Assembly: GCA_012965455.1 (NCBI GenBank)
Contig: DTSG01000505.1
Location: forward strand, 1-7,643
Source of the DNA: Planctomycetaceae bacterium
GTDB lineage: Bacteria > Planctomycetota > Planctomycetia > Pirellulales > Pirellulaceae
DNA: 7,643 nucleotides
Direction: 5' to 3'
In this document: positions 6,065-7,643 of the stretch, one piece after another
How the letters are laid out: each line of letters begins with the position of its first letter
Numbering within the stretch: position 1 is the stretch's first letter
The notes under the pieces: model-generated
The model's input: the letters and a program-made list of their open reading frames with translations, nothing else
The model's database searches: none
What the model was told of the DNA's origin: nothing
Position numbers and translations under genes: made by a program

Positions 6065-7643
6065 ATGAAGTGTGGAGCAACCATTGCATGTGTACTATTG
6101 GCGGCGACGTTTATAGTACCCGTGTATGCCGACGATGCTGGTCAGAGTTTATTAGATCAAGCAACCGAAGCAACAATTGGTGCGACGAATTTTCAGCAAT
6201 TGGAGAAAGTCATCTCCTTGGCTGAACAAGCAATTGAAAAGGGATTGGGGGAAGGGAATACTGAATTTGCTAAGCAACTGATCACATCCACGTTGATGCA
6301 ACGTGCCCAAGCAATTTCCCAACGAATTCTGTCAGGCCAACCTCCGCAGCAATGGCCACAGATGCGTCAGTTAGCCCAACAAGATCTGACAAAACTCTTG
6401 ACCTATGACGAGACAAACGGTGAAGCTCATCTGTTGACCGCTAAATTACAGACGCTACCTCAAGGTAATCGAGAGCAAGGATTAAAAGCGGCTTCGGCTG
6501 CTATAAAGTCTTTTGCCGAAGACAAAGAGAAACAGGCCGAAGCTTTAATGGCAAGATCGGGATTGCGAGAAAAACCAGAGCAGCAAATTGCCGATTTGGA
6601 CAAAGCGATTGAATTGGCACCGACGAATCCGATGATTTATCGTCAACGAGCAGGTGTTTACCAACGGGCTGGAAAACTTGATGAAGCGACAAAAGATTTG
6701 CGTAAAGTGATTGAACTTGATGATGACAATATCGATGCCTTGGGCTCGTTGGCGGAGTCACTTGCGAGGTTGGATCGCTTTGAGGAAGCAATCAAATTGG
6801 CGAACGAAGCGATTAAGACGGAGCCGGAATCGAGCACAGGATATGAACTGCGAGCGCGGATTTATATCATGCAAGAAGATGGCGAAAAAGCTTTGGCTGA
6901 TTTGTCAAAAGCGATTGAGCTTAATCCAAAGGGTATTGTGCCGCTATTATTGCGAGCAACAATTTATCTTACCGACGATAAGTTAGAGGAAGCCAATGCG
7001 GATTTAGATCGTGTTCAAGCAATCAATCCGAACGTTCCCCAGCTTTATTTATTGCGCGCGGGAGTGTTTGAGCAGCGGGAAGACTATTTACAGGCTGCTA
7101 AAATACTCGAAGTTATCCTGCGGTTTGCTCCTAATGACGAGCAAATGCGTTTGCGTGTTGCCATGGATTATTCGATGGCAGAGGAATTCGAAAACGCGAT
7201 CAAACACGTTAATGTGGCGATTCAGGGGAATAACGAAAGCTGGCTCGCCTATTATTCACGGGCTGATATATACTTGTCGATGGGTGAACATGCCAAAGCA
7301 ATCGAAGATTATGAACGAGCCTATGAAATTAACAAAGAGTATCCGAACTTGTTGAATAACTTTGCTTGGACACTGGCGACTTCGACAGAGGCATCGGTAC
7401 GTGATGGCAAGCGAGCCGTTAAGTTGGCACTTGAAGCTTGTGAAGCGTCAGATTATGAAAAACCTCATATCCTGAGCACACTCGCAGCGGCTTACGCAGA
7501 AAGTCGTGACTGGAGCAATGCTCGCAAGTGGTCTCAAAAAGCGGTTGAGTTGGCGACCGAGGATATTAAAGAAACCTTGGAGAAAGAGTTAGAGTCTTAC
7601 AAAAAGAAGAAGGCCTGGCGAGAGAACAAGGCGGAAGAACGGA
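6065..7643 (+). CDS. Secreted TPR-repeat protein, 3' end cut by window edge
   Basis: The frame stays open for 526 codons to the right edge with no stop, so the gene is partial. Residues 1-22 look like a Sec signal peptide (Lys2, hydrophobic core 7-20, Val-Tyr-Ala cleavage before Asp-Asp), placing the protein in the periplasm or outside. Residues 25-150 are helical and Gln-rich and form weak or divergent repeats. Clear 34-residue TPR units run from about 155 to 425; examples start near 189, 223, 257, 291, 325, 359 and 392, with typical Gly/Ala/Tyr positions and closing Ile-Glu-Leu-x-Pro phrases. Residues 430-498 carry the Asn-Phe-Ala-Trp-x-Leu-Ala-Thr-Ser and Asp-Gly-Lys-Arg-Ala-Val phrases that I recall from many planctomycete TPR proteins, and the Lys-rich tail suggests the end is near. 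It is probably a protein-interaction scaffold. It lies 51 bases after the dehydrogenase gene, with no sign of a functional link. Confidence 0.9.
   Translation, partial: MKCGATIACVLLAATFIVPVYADDAGQSLLDQATEATIGATNFQQLEKVISLAEQAIEKGLGEGNTEFAKQLITSTLMQRAQAISQRILSGQPPQQWPQMRQLAQQDLTKLLTYDETNGEAHLLTAKLQTLPQGNREQGLKAASAAIKSFAEDKEKQAEALMARSGLREKPEQQIADLDKAIELAPTNPMIYRQRAGVYQRAGKLDEATKDLRKVIELDDDNIDALGSLAESLARLDRFEEAIKLANEAIKTEPESSTGYELRARIYIMQEDGEKALADLSKAIELNPKGIVPLLLRATIYLTDDKLEEANADLDRVQAINPNVPQLYLLRAGVFEQREDYLQAAKILEVILRFAPNDEQMRLRVAMDYSMAEEFENAIKHVNVAIQGNNESWLAYYSRADIYLSMGEHAKAIEDYERAYEINKEYPNLLNNFAWTLATSTEASVRDGKRAVKLALEACEASDYEKPHILSTLAAAYAESRDWSNARKWSQKAVELATEDIKETLEKELESYKKKKAWRENKAEER

Overview
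The window looks like a chromosomal segment from a bacterium of the phylum Planctomycetota, probably a marine Pirellulales-type lineage. That is an inference from protein style: a secreted TPR protein with a C-terminal block I recognise from that group, moderate base composition, and an enlarged sodium/solute symporter. No rRNA, tRNA, phage, transposon or CRISPR signal was seen, so species cannot be named. All six real genes lie on the + strand, with no gene-free stretch longer than about 90 bases.

Positions 38-3455 hold three tightly packed genes. The first encodes a small two-helix membrane protein of the DUF997/YhdT type. The second is a PanF-like sodium:solute symporter (SSS family) with a large extra extracytoplasmic loop. 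The third is a cytoplasmic M19 (renal-dipeptidase-like) metallohydrolase whose start codon overlaps the symporter stop codon (TAATG). Positions 3485-6013 hold two enzymes that form a recognisable metabolic pair. One is a fumarylacetoacetate-hydrolase-fold protein closely resembling archaeal 2-keto-3-deoxy-D-arabinonate dehydratase. The other is an aldehyde dehydrogenase of the alpha-ketoglutarate-semialdehyde dehydrogenase type. Positions 6065-7643 begin a secreted TPR-repeat protein that runs off the right edge.

The likely joint function is uptake and catabolism of a small carboxylated compound. The symporter and its small partner import it, the M19 enzyme may cleave an amide or peptide bond, the dehydratase makes alpha-ketoglutarate semialdehyde (2,5-dioxopentanoate) from a 2-keto-3-deoxy-pentonate, and the dehydrogenase oxidises it to alpha-ketoglutarate for the TCA cycle. 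The last two steps are the end of the Weimberg-type oxidative pentose pathway. The unexpected member is the dipeptidase-like enzyme, which has no role in the known pentose pathway. This suggests either an unusual conjugated substrate or a new activity for this M19 branch. No sugar dehydrogenase, lactonase or pentonate dehydratase is present in the window, so the upstream steps must be encoded elsewhere. The TPR gene has its own strong ribosome binding site and may be an unrelated neighbour.
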